Below are positions 29,337-37,859 of a DNA stretch of 64,000 nucleotides, in pieces. A model generated the notes under the pieces. It was not told the DNA's origin and ran no database searches. It saw only the letters and a program-made list of their open reading frames with translations. The translations under genes were made by a program, and so were the position numbers. This DNA is from Domibacillus enclensis (GTDB taxonomy: Bacteria > Bacillota > Bacilli > Bacillales > Domibacillaceae), in contig NZ_FTLX01000009.1 of the NCBI RefSeq assembly GCF_900156125.1, forward strand, positions 62,001-126,000. Reading direction: 5' to 3'. Numbering within the stretch: the stretch's first letter is position 1; the number at the start of each line of letters is the position of its first letter.

Positions 29337-30248
29337 TTATTCTTCTCCAATAATTTTCACTTCTGTTTCTAGCTGCACGCCGAATTTTTCAAGAACGGTT
29401 TGCTGGGCATGGCGGATCAGCTGCAGATAATCGCTTGAAGACGCCCCGTCCACGTTGACGATAAAGCCGGCATGCTTCGTTGAGATTTCTGCCCCGCCGA
29501 TGCGTGTTCCCTGCAGGCCGCTGTCTTGAATCAGCTTACCGGCAAAGTAGCCGGTTGGGCGCTTAAACACACTGCCGCAGGAAGGATATTCAAGAGGCTG
29601 CTTTGATTCGCGCAGCGCTGTGAATGTATCCATTGATTCCTTGATCTCCTCGTAACTGCCCGGCTTCAGTTCAAAAACGGCTTCTAAAATAATATAGTCT
29701 TTTTCAGTAAATACACTTTTACGGTAGCCGAAATGAAAGTCGTCCTCGCCGAGTGTAATCAGCTCACCTTCATGAGATAAAACCGTCGCTTTTTTCAAAA
29801 CGGTAGAGGTTTCACCGCCGTATGCGCCTGCATTCATCACAAGAGCACCGCCGACAGAGCCTGGAATGCCGCAAGCAAATTCAAGCCCGGTTAAGTGATA
29901 CTCAAGCGCTGTACGGGAAACATCAATGATTTTGGCGCCGCTTCCCGCTGTAATGGAGGCACCGTCCACATGAATTTGATCAAAATATTCAAGTGCGACC
30001 ACAATGCCGCGAAGGCCTTTATCCCGGACGAGCACGTTCGACCCATTTCCAAGAATCGTCAGCGGAATCTGATGGTTTTTTGCATAGTGAACAATCGTTT
30101 GCAGGTCGTCTATATGTTTAGGCTTTACAAACACATCGGCTGTACCGCCTGTTTTCGTATACGTATGCTGTTCAAGGGGAAACATTGAATGCACGATTTG
30201 TTCATCCACATTCATCTTTAAGTCGTTTGCAATTTGCAGCGCATCGAT
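29337..30248 (-). CDS. murB: UDP-N-acetylenolpyruvoylglucosamine reductase
   Basis: FAD/NADPH enzyme making UDP-N-acetylmuramate for peptidoglycan. Motifs: HTYTKTGGTAD, LGNGSNVLVRD (FAD binding), CGIPGSVGGALVMNAGAYGGE, PSCGSVFKRP with the proton-donor serine, and EVKIIGE. The first ATG in frame is at 30215 (292 residues) but has no ribosome binding site. Homologues carry about ten more residues there, and the frame stays open to an ATC at 30248 placed seven bases after AAGGAAGGTGA. I therefore give 30248 as a possible non-canonical start. Gene identity is firm, the start is not. Confidence 0.88.
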   Translation of the reverse strand: MDALQIANDLKMNVDEQIVHSMFPLEQHTYTKTGGTADVFVKPKHIDDLQTIVHYAKNHQIPLTILGNGSNVLVRDKGLRGIVVALEYFDQIHVDGASITAGSGAKIIDVSRTALEYHLTGLEFACGIPGSVGGALVMNAGAYGGETSTVLKKATVLSHEGELITLGEDDFHFGYRKSVFTEKDYIILEAVFELKPGSYEEIKESMDTFTALRESKQPLEYPSCGSVFKRPTGYFAGKLIQDSGLQGTRIGGAEISTKHAGFIVNVDGASSSDYLQLIRHAQQTVLEKFGVQLETEVKIIGEE

Positions 30249-30377
30249 AGCTGCTCACCTTCCTTTTCTCAATATCTTTCTTATTATATAGGATATGTGC
30301 TGATTCGTTAAACATCTTTCTATTTTAAGAAAAAATTTTCGGGGTATCGTATCTAATATAGGCAAAAACATACACGG

Positions 30378-30399
30378 AATATACCTATTTAGGTATATT
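30378..30399. promoter_or_regulatory. CstR/CsoR-like operator before DUF202 gene
   Basis: Perfect nine-base inverted repeat AATATACCT / AGGTATATT with a four-base spacer. The ATACCT-N4-AGGTAT core resembles the operators of CsoR/CstR-type repressors and is closely similar to sites in front of the CstB-like gene. Confidence 0.6.
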
Positions 30400-30416
30400 G
30401 AGATAGAGGTGAGGAG

Positions 30417-30779
30417 ATGGAAAAAACAAAAAGCTCGAAATTTATTCAGCAGCATCTAGCCAATGAAAGGACATATCTAGCGTGGGTAAGAACAGCGATT
30501 GCGATTATTGGAATCGGGTTCCTCGTCATCAACCTCCATTTTAATTTTTTGCCGCAGCATTCGGCAAAAGCGGATTTTATGGCAAACGTCATTGGCATTG
30601 TCGCAGTGGTTTCCGGCCTGTTCGTTATAGGATTTTCAACATACAGCTACTTCGCCAAAATCAAAACGATTGATGATGAAGAATTTAAGCCGGAAAAAAA
30701 TAGTGTCCTGGCGCTGACAGGCATTATTGTGGCGACAATGATCCTGTTTGGCTTATACGTCACATTTATTTTTTCTTAA
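30417..30779 (+). CDS. DUF202 (YidH-family) membrane protein
   Basis: 120 residues with three predicted membrane helices (about 28-46, 57-77, 97-117). The N-terminal LANERTYLAWVRTAIAIIGIG is the DUF202 signature. Function unknown. ATG at 30417 follows GAGGTGAGG. It stands 101 bp before the persulfide dioxygenase gene and has a near-identical operator, which suggests joint control by a sulfide or persulfide sensor. Confidence 0.85.
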   Translation: MEKTKSSKFIQQHLANERTYLAWVRTAIAIIGIGFLVINLHFNFLPQHSAKADFMANVIGIVAVVSGLFVIGFSTYSYFAKIKTIDDEEFKPEKNSVLALTGIIVATMILFGLYVTFIFS

Positions 30780-30797
30780 AAAAAGAAAACAAAAGGG

Positions 30798-30846
30798 TTG
30801 CAAACGAAATATACCCATGCTAGTATTAAGATACCTTGAGGGGTAT
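30798..30846 (+). promoter_or_regulatory. promoter and tandem CstR-like sites of the persulfide dioxygenase gene
   Basis: TTGCAA (30798-30803), 17 bp, TAGTAT (30821-30826). ATACCTTGAGGGGTAT (30831-30846) is an inverted repeat directly after the -10, and ATACCCATGCTAGTAT (30811-30826), a weaker version, covers the -10. The spacer of four bases matches that of the site before the DUF202 gene. Confidence 0.65.
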
Positions 30847-30880
30847 AAAAACTCCAAAAAACGAAAGGGGAACTATACAC

Positions 30881-32284
30881 ATGTTATTTCGTTCATTCTT
30901 TGATGAAAAGTTAGCTCAATACGCGTACTTAGTTGGATGTCAGCGTACAGGAGAAGCGATCATTATTGATCCGCCGCGCTACGTTGATCCTATTATTGAA
31001 GAAGCCAAAAAAGAAGGCATGACGATTACGTCGGCTACTGAAACACATATCCATGCAGATTTCGTATCAGGTGCACGCCAGCTGGCGGTGCAGCACGGCG
31101 CAAAGCTGTACTTGTCAGACGAGGGTGATGAAAACTGGAAATATCAATATATAGACGGCATTGATGCACAGCTTGTGAAAGAAGGCGACGTGATCAAAGT
31201 CGGCAACATTGAATTAAAGGTGATGCATACACCGGGACATACACCAGAGAGTATCTCATTTGTCTTAACCGACATTGGCGGCGGCGCAACGAAGCCAATG
31301 GGCATTTTCACCGGCGACTTTGTTTTTGTCGGGGACATCGGCCGTCCGGATCTTCTTGAAAAAGCCGCCGGCATTGAAGGAACAGCCGACAGCGGTGCAA
31401 AGCAAATGTTCAAATCCGTTCAGCGCTTCAAGGAGCTGCCGGACTACATGATGGTATGGCCGGCACACGGAGCAGGAAGTGCATGCGGGAAATCACTTGG
31501 CGCGGTTCCATCATCAACCGTCGGCTATGAAAAGCAGTTTAACTGGGCAATGAAAATCGATGACGAAGCGGCGTTTGTGGAAGAATTGCTGAAGGATCAG
31601 CCGGAAGCACCGGTTTACTTTGCGGAAATGAAGCGTGTGAACAAGGTCGGCCCAGCCGTGCTGGAAGGGGAAATGCCTGAATGGGCAAGCAGCGCAGAAG
31701 AAGTCGCTGCATTTGAACAAAGCGATAAGCATGTTGTTCTTGATACACGTCCTGCCGCCGAGTTTGAAAAAGGGTTTGTTAAAGGTGCCATTAACATTCC
31801 GTTCGGCAAAATGCTCACAAACTGGGCAGGCTGGCTGATTGGATACGATGAGCAAATTGCACTGATTGTCGAAAAGGACCGAGCAGAAGAAGCCTTAATT
31901 GCCCTTCAGTCGATTCATTTAGACAGCGTCACAAAGCTTGTTGAGCCTGAAACAGTCGCAGCTGTGGCAACAGAAACCTATAAAACAGTCGATATTGAGC
32001 AGTTTGAGAAAGAAAAAGAGCAGGCACAGGTCATTGATGTACGTAATGACAGCGAGTGGAAAGCGGGTCACATGGAGGAAGCTGATCATAAGATGCTTGG
32101 CCGTCTTCGCAAACAGGGCAAAGACCTCGATCAAGAGCAGCCGGTTCTCATCCATTGTCAGTCAGGCGCCCGCTCGGCGATTGCCGCGAGCGTCATGAAG
32201 CACCTCGGCTTTGACGATGTAAAACATTTAAAAGGCGGCTTCAGTGCCTGGAGCCAGTCAAACGCAGATAAAGTCGTACAATAA
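30881..32284 (+). CDS. persulfide dioxygenase-sulfurtransferase (CstB-like)
   Basis: 467 residues. N-terminal metallo-beta-lactamase persulfide dioxygenase domain with iron ligands H56, H58 and D60 in THIHAD, H120 in TPGH, D146 and H196; C202 (SACGKS) near the active site; then a degenerate rhodanese domain (about 275-350) and a C-terminal rhodanese with the active cysteine C426 in HCQSGARS. This domain order and cysteine pair match CstB of Staphylococcus, which oxidises low-molecular persulfides to thiosulfate. The ATG at 30881 follows GAAAGGGG. Confidence 0.9.
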   Translation: MLFRSFFDEKLAQYAYLVGCQRTGEAIIIDPPRYVDPIIEEAKKEGMTITSATETHIHADFVSGARQLAVQHGAKLYLSDEGDENWKYQYIDGIDAQLVKEGDVIKVGNIELKVMHTPGHTPESISFVLTDIGGGATKPMGIFTGDFVFVGDIGRPDLLEKAAGIEGTADSGAKQMFKSVQRFKELPDYMMVWPAHGAGSACGKSLGAVPSSTVGYEKQFNWAMKIDDEAAFVEELLKDQPEAPVYFAEMKRVNKVGPAVLEGEMPEWASSAEEVAAFEQSDKHVVLDTRPAAEFEKGFVKGAINIPFGKMLTNWAGWLIGYDEQIALIVEKDRAEEALIALQSIHLDSVTKLVEPETVAAVATETYKTVDIEQFEKEKEQAQVIDVRNDSEWKAGHMEEADHKMLGRLRKQGKDLDQEQPVLIHCQSGARSAIAASVMKHLGFDDVKHLKGGFSAWSQSNADKVVQ

Positions 32285-32286
32285 GT

Positions 32287-32316
32287 TGAAAAGGAGCCCA
32301 TTTGGCTCCTTTTTTG
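32287..32316 (+). terminator. terminator after the CstB-like gene
   Basis: AAAGGAGCC / GGCTCCTTT with a four- to five-base loop and T6. Confidence 0.88.
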
Positions 32317-32467
32317 TGTTGTATTTGGGAATTTACGTTTCAATTGTTACAAAAATAATCGAATTTGTAATTTTAACGTAAAACAAAGTAATGTTTAATT
32401 TTGCTAGAATGAGATTTATGAGGAAGATATAGAGGAAAATAGAACGAGAGAATCCGGGAGGTACAGG

Positions 32468-33496
32468 GTGAACAGTTGCAAAAAAGCATTTCTTTCATTT
32501 TTAGCGGTCATTTTGTTTCTAAGCATGTCCCCGCTGGCGTCTACTAAGACGGAAGCAGCATCTGTAGGCGAATCGATTGTCGAATATGGGAAAAAGTTCA
32601 TGGGTGTACCATATGTCTTTGGCGGCACAACGCCAAACGGATTTGATTGCTCGGGCTTTATCCAATACATTTTCCGCAATGCAGCGGACATGTCGCTGCC
32701 GCGTACGACAGGTGAGCAATATAATCTGGGCACGCCGGTAGCAAAAAGTGACTTGCAGGTTGGCGATTTGGTCTTTTACGCGAATACATACAAAAAGGGC
32801 ATTTCTCACGTAGGCGTCTATGCGGGAAATAACCAGGTATTGAACGCGACATCGAGCAAAGGAATTGCCCTTGTGTCAATGAATGATTCGTACTGGGGAG
32901 CGCATTACGCAGGATCAAAGCGCGTGCTGGCAGCAGCGTCAGCTGAGCAGGAAAAAGCGCCTGAGTGGTTCACAGATGTAGCAGCATCCGCTTCTACGTA
33001 TAATGCAATTAAATCATTAACAGATCAAGAGATTATCAATGGATTTGAAGATTATACATTCCGTCCGGAAGAAAAAGTAACGCGCGGACAGGCAGCAGCT
33101 ATTTTAAACCGCGTACTTGGACTGAAGCCGGAAATCATGAGCCACTTCACAGACGTACCAAAAACAAACCGCTTTGCAGCAGACATTGCTGCGATTCGTG
33201 AGGCGGGCATCATCAACGGATTTGAAGATAAAACATTCCGTCCGGATGCTGAAATGACACGCAATGAAATGGCATCGATTATCCAGCGTGCCTTTGATTT
33301 GAAAGTTTCTCAGACCGCTGCAGCAAGTGTGGGCTACACAGACATCAGCGCAGGGCACTGGGCCTATGAAGGTATCGTGACAATGGCATCAATTGATCAA
33401 ACGGGCTTCTTTAAAGGCGAGAAGTTTTACGGCACACACAACGCCACTCGTGAAGCCTTTACTGTAGCAATTTACAATGCAATGAAGGCAAAATAA
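32468..33496 (+). CDS. secreted NlpC/P60 peptidoglycan hydrolase with SLH anchor
   Basis: 342 residues from a GTG six bases after GGGAGG. Signal peptide about 1-30 ending near TEA-AS. NlpC/P60 domain about 32-155 with the catalytic cysteine C61 in GFDCSGF and H114 in SHVGVYAG. Three S-layer homology repeats follow at about 167-218, 227-279 and 289-340, the third degenerate. It is predicted to cut cell-wall peptide stems while held on secondary wall polymer. Monocistronic with its own terminator. Confidence 0.93.
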   Translation: MNSCKKAFLSFLAVILFLSMSPLASTKTEAASVGESIVEYGKKFMGVPYVFGGTTPNGFDCSGFIQYIFRNAADMSLPRTTGEQYNLGTPVAKSDLQVGDLVFYANTYKKGISHVGVYAGNNQVLNATSSKGIALVSMNDSYWGAHYAGSKRVLAAASAEQEKAPEWFTDVAASASTYNAIKSLTDQEIINGFEDYTFRPEEKVTRGQAAAILNRVLGLKPEIMSHFTDVPKTNRFAADIAAIREAGIINGFEDKTFRPDAEMTRNEMASIIQRAFDLKVSQTAAASVGYTDISAGHWAYEGIVTMASIDQTGFFKGEKFYGTHNATREAFTVAIYNAMKAK

Positions 33497-33498
33497 AA

Positions 33499-33528
33499 AA
33501 GCAGCGCCGCGATGGTGCTGTTTTTTTG
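33499..33528 (+). terminator. terminator after the NlpC/P60-SLH gene
   Basis: GCAGCGCC / GGTGCTG stem followed by T7. Confidence 0.75.
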
Positions 33529-33600
33529 TGCGTTACAGCACTAAACGTATGTCCTTTTTCCTGTATACTGAATCAGTAGAAACAAATGGGGAGTGAGTAA

Positions 33601-34944
33601 ATGAAACGGTTTATTTTAACGCTGCGCGAACGGTTATGGATTACGCCGACTTTGTACAGTGCCGGGGCGATTTTGCTTTCGCTGGCTATGTTTTACGTCG
33701 ATATTCAATTTGTCGGCGAAATGACGGACTATCTTCCGGACATTTTGTTTACAAGTGTTGATCTGGCAAAAACAATTATGGGCGGCCTGTCGTCTGCTCT
33801 TTTGACGATGACGACCTTTACATTTTCGACGATTATGGTAGTGCTGACAACGTACTCCTCTCAGTTCTCTCCACGGACATTAAAGAACTTTGTTCAGGAT
33901 CAAATGACGTGGCGTGTGCTGGGTGTGTTTATGGGCGGTTTTCTTTACAATACGCTGTCGCTTTTATTTATGCGGGACAGTTTATATAACCATATGGTGC
34001 TGTCTGCTACAGTCGGTATTTTCATTGCCCTCATTTGCCTGACGTTTTTTGCGATTTTTATCCACCATATTGCGACCAGCATTCAAGTGAGCACATTAGT
34101 GGAAGAGCTGACAGAAGACGCTGAGCGAGTCATATCGGACTATACAGAAATGGGTGAGCAGTATGGACGAAAGGAAGCGATGATCGCTCAGGCTGCAGCG
34201 GAGTGGGCCTTTCACGCTGAAGTGGATGGGTACGTTCAATGGATTGATTTTAAAGGCCTGGCTTCATTTGCGCAGCAAAACAAGGCGACAATCGAGGTTC
34301 TTGTTCAAATTGGTGATTTCATTCATCACGATCAGCCGGCTGTCCGTTTGTTTGCTGCCGAAAAACCGGCGCTTTCGATCAATGAATACATAGTGGCAGG
34401 CAAAGACCGTGACACGAGACAGGACCCGGAGTTTGCTCTTCAAAAGCTGGTGGAGGTTTCCCTTCGCGCGATTTCACCGGGGATTAACGATCCAAATACG
34501 GCGATTCACAATATCCGGAACCTGGGCCGCCTGATGGGCCAGTTAAGCCATATATCCGGCGACTATTTTGTGTTTGCAGATGATGACGGGACCGACCGGC
34601 TTTGTTATTCTCTAAGGCCATTTCACAAAGTGCTGTATCAGACCTTTTTCCAGCTGCGGCATTACGGGAAAGAGGATGTCTCCGTTCTGGCATCTATTAC
34701 GGAATCCCTGATTATTGCTGCTCAATTATCATCCGAAAGAGTACAGTCAGATCTGTGGAAAATGCAACTTTATATCATTGAAGGAATGGATCAAAATGAA
34801 CTCCTATCACTTGATCGTGCGTTTTACCAGGAAAAAATCGACAAGCTTGCACGTACAACGGGAGAAGAAACGGTACAGCTTCCGGTTGGCCGTTCAGCAC
34901 GGGGAAATGAACCTGAGAATGAGCTTGAAGCAAAGCAAGAGTAG
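33601..34944 (+). CDS. DUF2254 membrane protein
   Basis: 447 residues with four predicted membrane helices in the first ~165 residues (including SSALLTMTTFTFSTIMVVLTTYSSQFSPRTL, characteristic of DUF2254) and a large soluble C-terminal part with ISPGINDPNTA. The biochemical role is unknown. ATG at 33601 follows GGGGAGTGAG. Monocistronic. Confidence 0.85.
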   Translation: MKRFILTLRERLWITPTLYSAGAILLSLAMFYVDIQFVGEMTDYLPDILFTSVDLAKTIMGGLSSALLTMTTFTFSTIMVVLTTYSSQFSPRTLKNFVQDQMTWRVLGVFMGGFLYNTLSLLFMRDSLYNHMVLSATVGIFIALICLTFFAIFIHHIATSIQVSTLVEELTEDAERVISDYTEMGEQYGRKEAMIAQAAAEWAFHAEVDGYVQWIDFKGLASFAQQNKATIEVLVQIGDFIHHDQPAVRLFAAEKPALSINEYIVAGKDRDTRQDPEFALQKLVEVSLRAISPGINDPNTAIHNIRNLGRLMGQLSHISGDYFVFADDDGTDRLCYSLRPFHKVLYQTFFQLRHYGKEDVSVLASITESLIIAAQLSSERVQSDLWKMQLYIIEGMDQNELLSLDRAFYQEKIDKLARTTGEETVQLPVGRSARGNEPENELEAKQE

Positions 34945-34973
34945 CTTGGGGCAAAGGATTTCGAATCGAAGAA

Positions 34974-35017
34974 AAAGCCCATCGACAGGCGAAACATCGC
35001 CTGCGTTGGGCTTTTTT
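34974..35017 (+). terminator. terminator after the DUF2254 gene
   Basis: AAGCCCA / TGGGCTT outer stem and AGGCG / CGCCT inner stem followed by T6. The sequence just before it (34944-34973) resembles the left end of the dispersed repeat. Confidence 0.8.
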
Positions 35018-35057
35018 GATAATCTGTATCTCTGTTACGACTCGACTGTCCTTACTG

Positions 35058-35233
35058 CCGGCGATGAAAAAGCGATCGCCGATAAAGTGCGAAGACCGCT
35101 GATATGTACCTGTCTATCGCTGGTAAAATCAAAAAACCGCTGATATTCCTCTGTTTATCGCTGATATCTTCCACATATCAGCGATCGATCCTTTATATCA
35201 GCGATAACGAACAAATACCGGCGATACGATCGC
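35058..35233. repeat. array of CGCTGATA motifs at about 20-21 bp spacing
   Basis: The only content seen in the 317 bp between two convergent genes besides the terminator. CGC of the motif occurs at 35097, 35118, 35138 and 35159, then inverted (ATCAGCG) around 35181 and 35201, with weaker flanking copies CCGGCGAT at 35058 and 35218. Unit form CCGCTGATAT or TATCGCTGATAT. No coding potential accepted. Confidence 0.75.
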
Positions 35234-35261
35234 AGTATTTCCTCCTTTAACGGGTCTTTGG

Positions 35262-36230
35262 CTATCCTTTTATCATCTGATGAATCTGTTCTAAAGAAGG
35301 CAGAGACGAGATGGCGCCTTTTCCTGTCGTTGTGACCGCACCTGATGCATTGGCAAACCGCAGGATGTCTTCACCATTCTTCTCCAGCACATTGCGGCTG
35401 TTAGCAGGTGTGATGCCGGCTTCAAGCGCCTTGAATAAAAAGCCGCCAATGAAGGCATCACCAGCGCCAGTTGTATCCTGCACCTCTACAGAAAAGCCGT
35501 CTGCCTGAATGGCAATCCCATTGACAAACAGCGTGGCACCGTCTGCGCCGCGTGTGTACACAACGGCTTGAACGCGGCCGGTAAACAATGAATCGATAGC
35601 TGCTTGTTCATCTGAAATGCCTGTAATAAATTCCAGCTCTTCATCTGATATTTTGACCAGATTTGCGGTCGGGATAAAAGATAAAATCGTTTCACGGCAT
35701 GCCTCCGGGCTCTCCCATAACGGCAGCCGGACATTCGGATCAAAGCTGATAAACGAGCCATTTTTCGCTGCGGATTCGATGGCTTTTACGTGCGCCTGCT
35801 TCATTGGGCTTTCCACCAGGTCAACAGAACAAAAATGAAGGATATCGCCGGAAGCAAAAAGAGATTCATCCACTTCATCCGCTGTCATTAGTAAATCAGC
35901 ACACGGCTTCCGGTAAAACGAGAAGTCCCGCTCGCCATCCTCACGCAAGGATACAAAAGCAAGCGCTGTATTCGCTTCATTCGTCCGGATAATGTGTGCG
36001 GTTTCCACACCTGCTTCGTCGAGCTTTTCAATTAAAAAATCACCGAACGCATCGGCGCCGAGCTTGGTCAGCATCACGGATGTGCCGCCAAGCTTCGCTA
36101 CTGCGGCTGCTACATTGGCAGGGGCTCCTCCGGGTGCGCGTTCGAACGACACCACATCTTTTAAGGCTTGTCCCTTTTGCATCGGAATAAAGTCGATCAA
36201 TACTTCACCAATTGAAAATAATGTTCCCAT
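35262..36230 (-). CDS. scrK: PfkB-family fructokinase
   Basis: 322 residues from the ATG at 36230, two bases after the scrB stop, behind AGGAGGG. The sugar-binding RAPGGAPANVAAAVAKLG segment and the C-terminal DTTGAGDAFIGGF with the catalytic aspartate are visible. In this operon it would phosphorylate fructose released from sucrose-6-phosphate. Other PfkB substrates cannot be excluded from sequence alone, but the sucrose context is strong. Confidence 0.88.
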   Translation of the reverse strand: MGTLFSIGEVLIDFIPMQKGQALKDVVSFERAPGGAPANVAAAVAKLGGTSVMLTKLGADAFGDFLIEKLDEAGVETAHIIRTNEANTALAFVSLREDGERDFSFYRKPCADLLMTADEVDESLFASGDILHFCSVDLVESPMKQAHVKAIESAAKNGSFISFDPNVRLPLWESPEACRETILSFIPTANLVKISDEELEFITGISDEQAAIDSLFTGRVQAVVYTRGADGATLFVNGIAIQADGFSVEVQDTTGAGDAFIGGFLFKALEAGITPANSRNVLEKNGEDILRFANASGAVTTTGKGAISSLPSLEQIHQMIKG

Positions 36231-36232
36231 GT

Positions 36233-37705
36233 TTACCCTCCTATTGTCCACTTCTCCGCCCGGCAGGCTGCCCGGCCGCCCTTTGCAAAAAAGCGGATTC
36301 CCGTACAGTCATCGCTTGGAAAAATGCGGCTTGTAAATACGTCTAATCCGTCGTTCACAAACAGCTCAAGGGAAGAAGAATCCACAAACAAGTGAAAGGT
36401 AATCTGTGATCCTTCTGCCCGGCAGCTGCGCACAGACCCGTAGGCTGTATCCGCTAAAGCACCGGAATGCGATCGATCCACGTGCACTTTTTGCCCGGCA
36501 GCGTCATAGGTGACGATGGTTTTTTCGCAATCATTCACACGGATTTCGATGCCGCATGAATCCGCGTCTTCCAGATCGAATGTGCAGATCAATTCAAACG
36601 AGGTACCGCTGAAGCTGTCGAACGTTTTCGTTTCATCCTCAAGCAGAGCGGACGCTTCCATTTTGATGCCACGCAGGTTTTGAAGCTCCCGAACCGGCCG
36701 CTGTATGAGGCGCCCATTTTCAACCGTCAGCTCACGCGGAATTGTCAGGCAGTGTGCCCAGCCATGGTCATCTGTCGGATAGGCCATTTCAGGAAGCCCC
36801 ATCCAGCCAACCAAAATGCGCCGTCCGTCTGGTGCTTCCATTGTCTGCGGAGCGTAAAAGTCAAACCCCCGGTCCAATTCATGGAAATCGCCATGCTGCA
36901 GCTGCTGCGTGTGAACGTTCAGATTCCCGAGTACGTAACCCGATTGATAAATATTATGATAGTGATCGCCGTCCGGCGCAATGCCCTGCGGTGAAAAAAT
37001 AAAAATACCTTGTCCGTTTATGTCAAAGTAGTCCGGACATTCCCACATGTAGCCGAATTCGGGAAGCGCTGTTTGAACTTCGCCGGCAAAGGTCCATGTT
37101 TCCATATCAGGTGAGTGGTACAGCACGACGCAGCCTGTCAGGTCGGTCCGTTGAGCCCCAATAATGGCGTAAAACGTATCGTTTTCCTTCCACACTTTCG
37201 GGTCGCGGAAATGATCGGTATAGCCGTCAGGCACATGATCAATAACAGGTGTCTTCCGTTTTTGAATGGAACCGTGTTGATCCATTACGGCGATATTCTG
37301 TTTTGGATGGCGTATCCAATTTTCGTCACGCGTATTTCCGGTGTACATTAAATACAGCTGGCCGTTATGCTCGATGCCGCTGCCGGAATATGCACCGTGG
37401 CTGTCGATATCATCGTTCGGACGGATGGCGATGCCGGCATTTTCCCAGTGCACGAGATCCTTGGACTTTGTGTGATACCAATATTTAATGCCGTGGACGG
37501 GACCAAGGGGAAACCACTGGTAAAACAAATGGTATTCGCCGTTAAAGAAAGAAAAGCCGTTCGGATCATTTAATAAGCCCATTTCCGGCTGAATGTGGTA
37601 CGTCTGACGCCACGGAGAACGATCAACCTTTTGTTTTAAAGCAGTCAGCTCTTGTTCCGTTATATCTTCAATTCGTGTGTAACGCTGTTCTGTCGTCCAT
37701 TGCAT
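36233..37705 (-). CDS. scrB: sucrose-6-phosphate hydrolase (GH32)
   Basis: 490 residues. Nucleophile D47 in GLLNDPNG, transition-state RDP in FRDPKVW, and acid/base glutamate in WECPDYF; C-terminal beta-sandwich with SSLELFVNDG. ATG at 37705 follows AGAGGTGA. It splits sucrose-6-phosphate made by the adjacent ScrA. A motif array of about 105 bp lies between scrA and this gene. A second GH32 gene occurs 5 kb away. Confidence 0.94.
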   Translation of the reverse strand: MQWTTEQRYTRIEDITEQELTALKQKVDRSPWRQTYHIQPEMGLLNDPNGFSFFNGEYHLFYQWFPLGPVHGIKYWYHTKSKDLVHWENAGIAIRPNDDIDSHGAYSGSGIEHNGQLYLMYTGNTRDENWIRHPKQNIAVMDQHGSIQKRKTPVIDHVPDGYTDHFRDPKVWKENDTFYAIIGAQRTDLTGCVVLYHSPDMETWTFAGEVQTALPEFGYMWECPDYFDINGQGIFIFSPQGIAPDGDHYHNIYQSGYVLGNLNVHTQQLQHGDFHELDRGFDFYAPQTMEAPDGRRILVGWMGLPEMAYPTDDHGWAHCLTIPRELTVENGRLIQRPVRELQNLRGIKMEASALLEDETKTFDSFSGTSFELICTFDLEDADSCGIEIRVNDCEKTIVTYDAAGQKVHVDRSHSGALADTAYGSVRSCRAEGSQITFHLFVDSSSLELFVNDGLDVFTSRIFPSDDCTGIRFFAKGGRAACRAEKWTIGG

Positions 37706-37740
37706 ATATGTCACCTCTGATTTTTGGTAGTAAAGATGTC

Positions 37741-37846
37741 AACAGCTGGATCAAAATCAATAACGGCTGGTTAGCACCTAATAAAAGGGTAATCCAGCCG
37801 TCAACAAATCAAATCCGGCCGTTAACAAGAAAAATCCAGCCATTTT
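37741..37846. repeat. array of CCAGCCGTTAAC motifs within the scr operon
   Basis: Short motifs GCTGG (37745), GGCTGG (37765), CCAGCC (37794), CCGGCC (37815) and CCAGCC (37836), the last three extended as AATCCAGCCGT(T/C)AAC. Intervals are 20, 29, 21 and 21 bp, with inverted orientation between the first two and last three. It separates the scrA stop from scrB. Confidence 0.7.
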
Positions 37847-37859
37847 CTATGGATCAAGG

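Noticed and set aside
34715-35143. Open frame overlapping the end of the DUF2254 gene and the CGCTGATA array
   Set aside because: Overlaps a real gene in another frame and continues through a terminator and repeats.
35058-35233. Possible CRISPR array
   Set aside because: Motifs are only 8-12 bp, change orientation and have about 10 bp between them; no cas genes are present.
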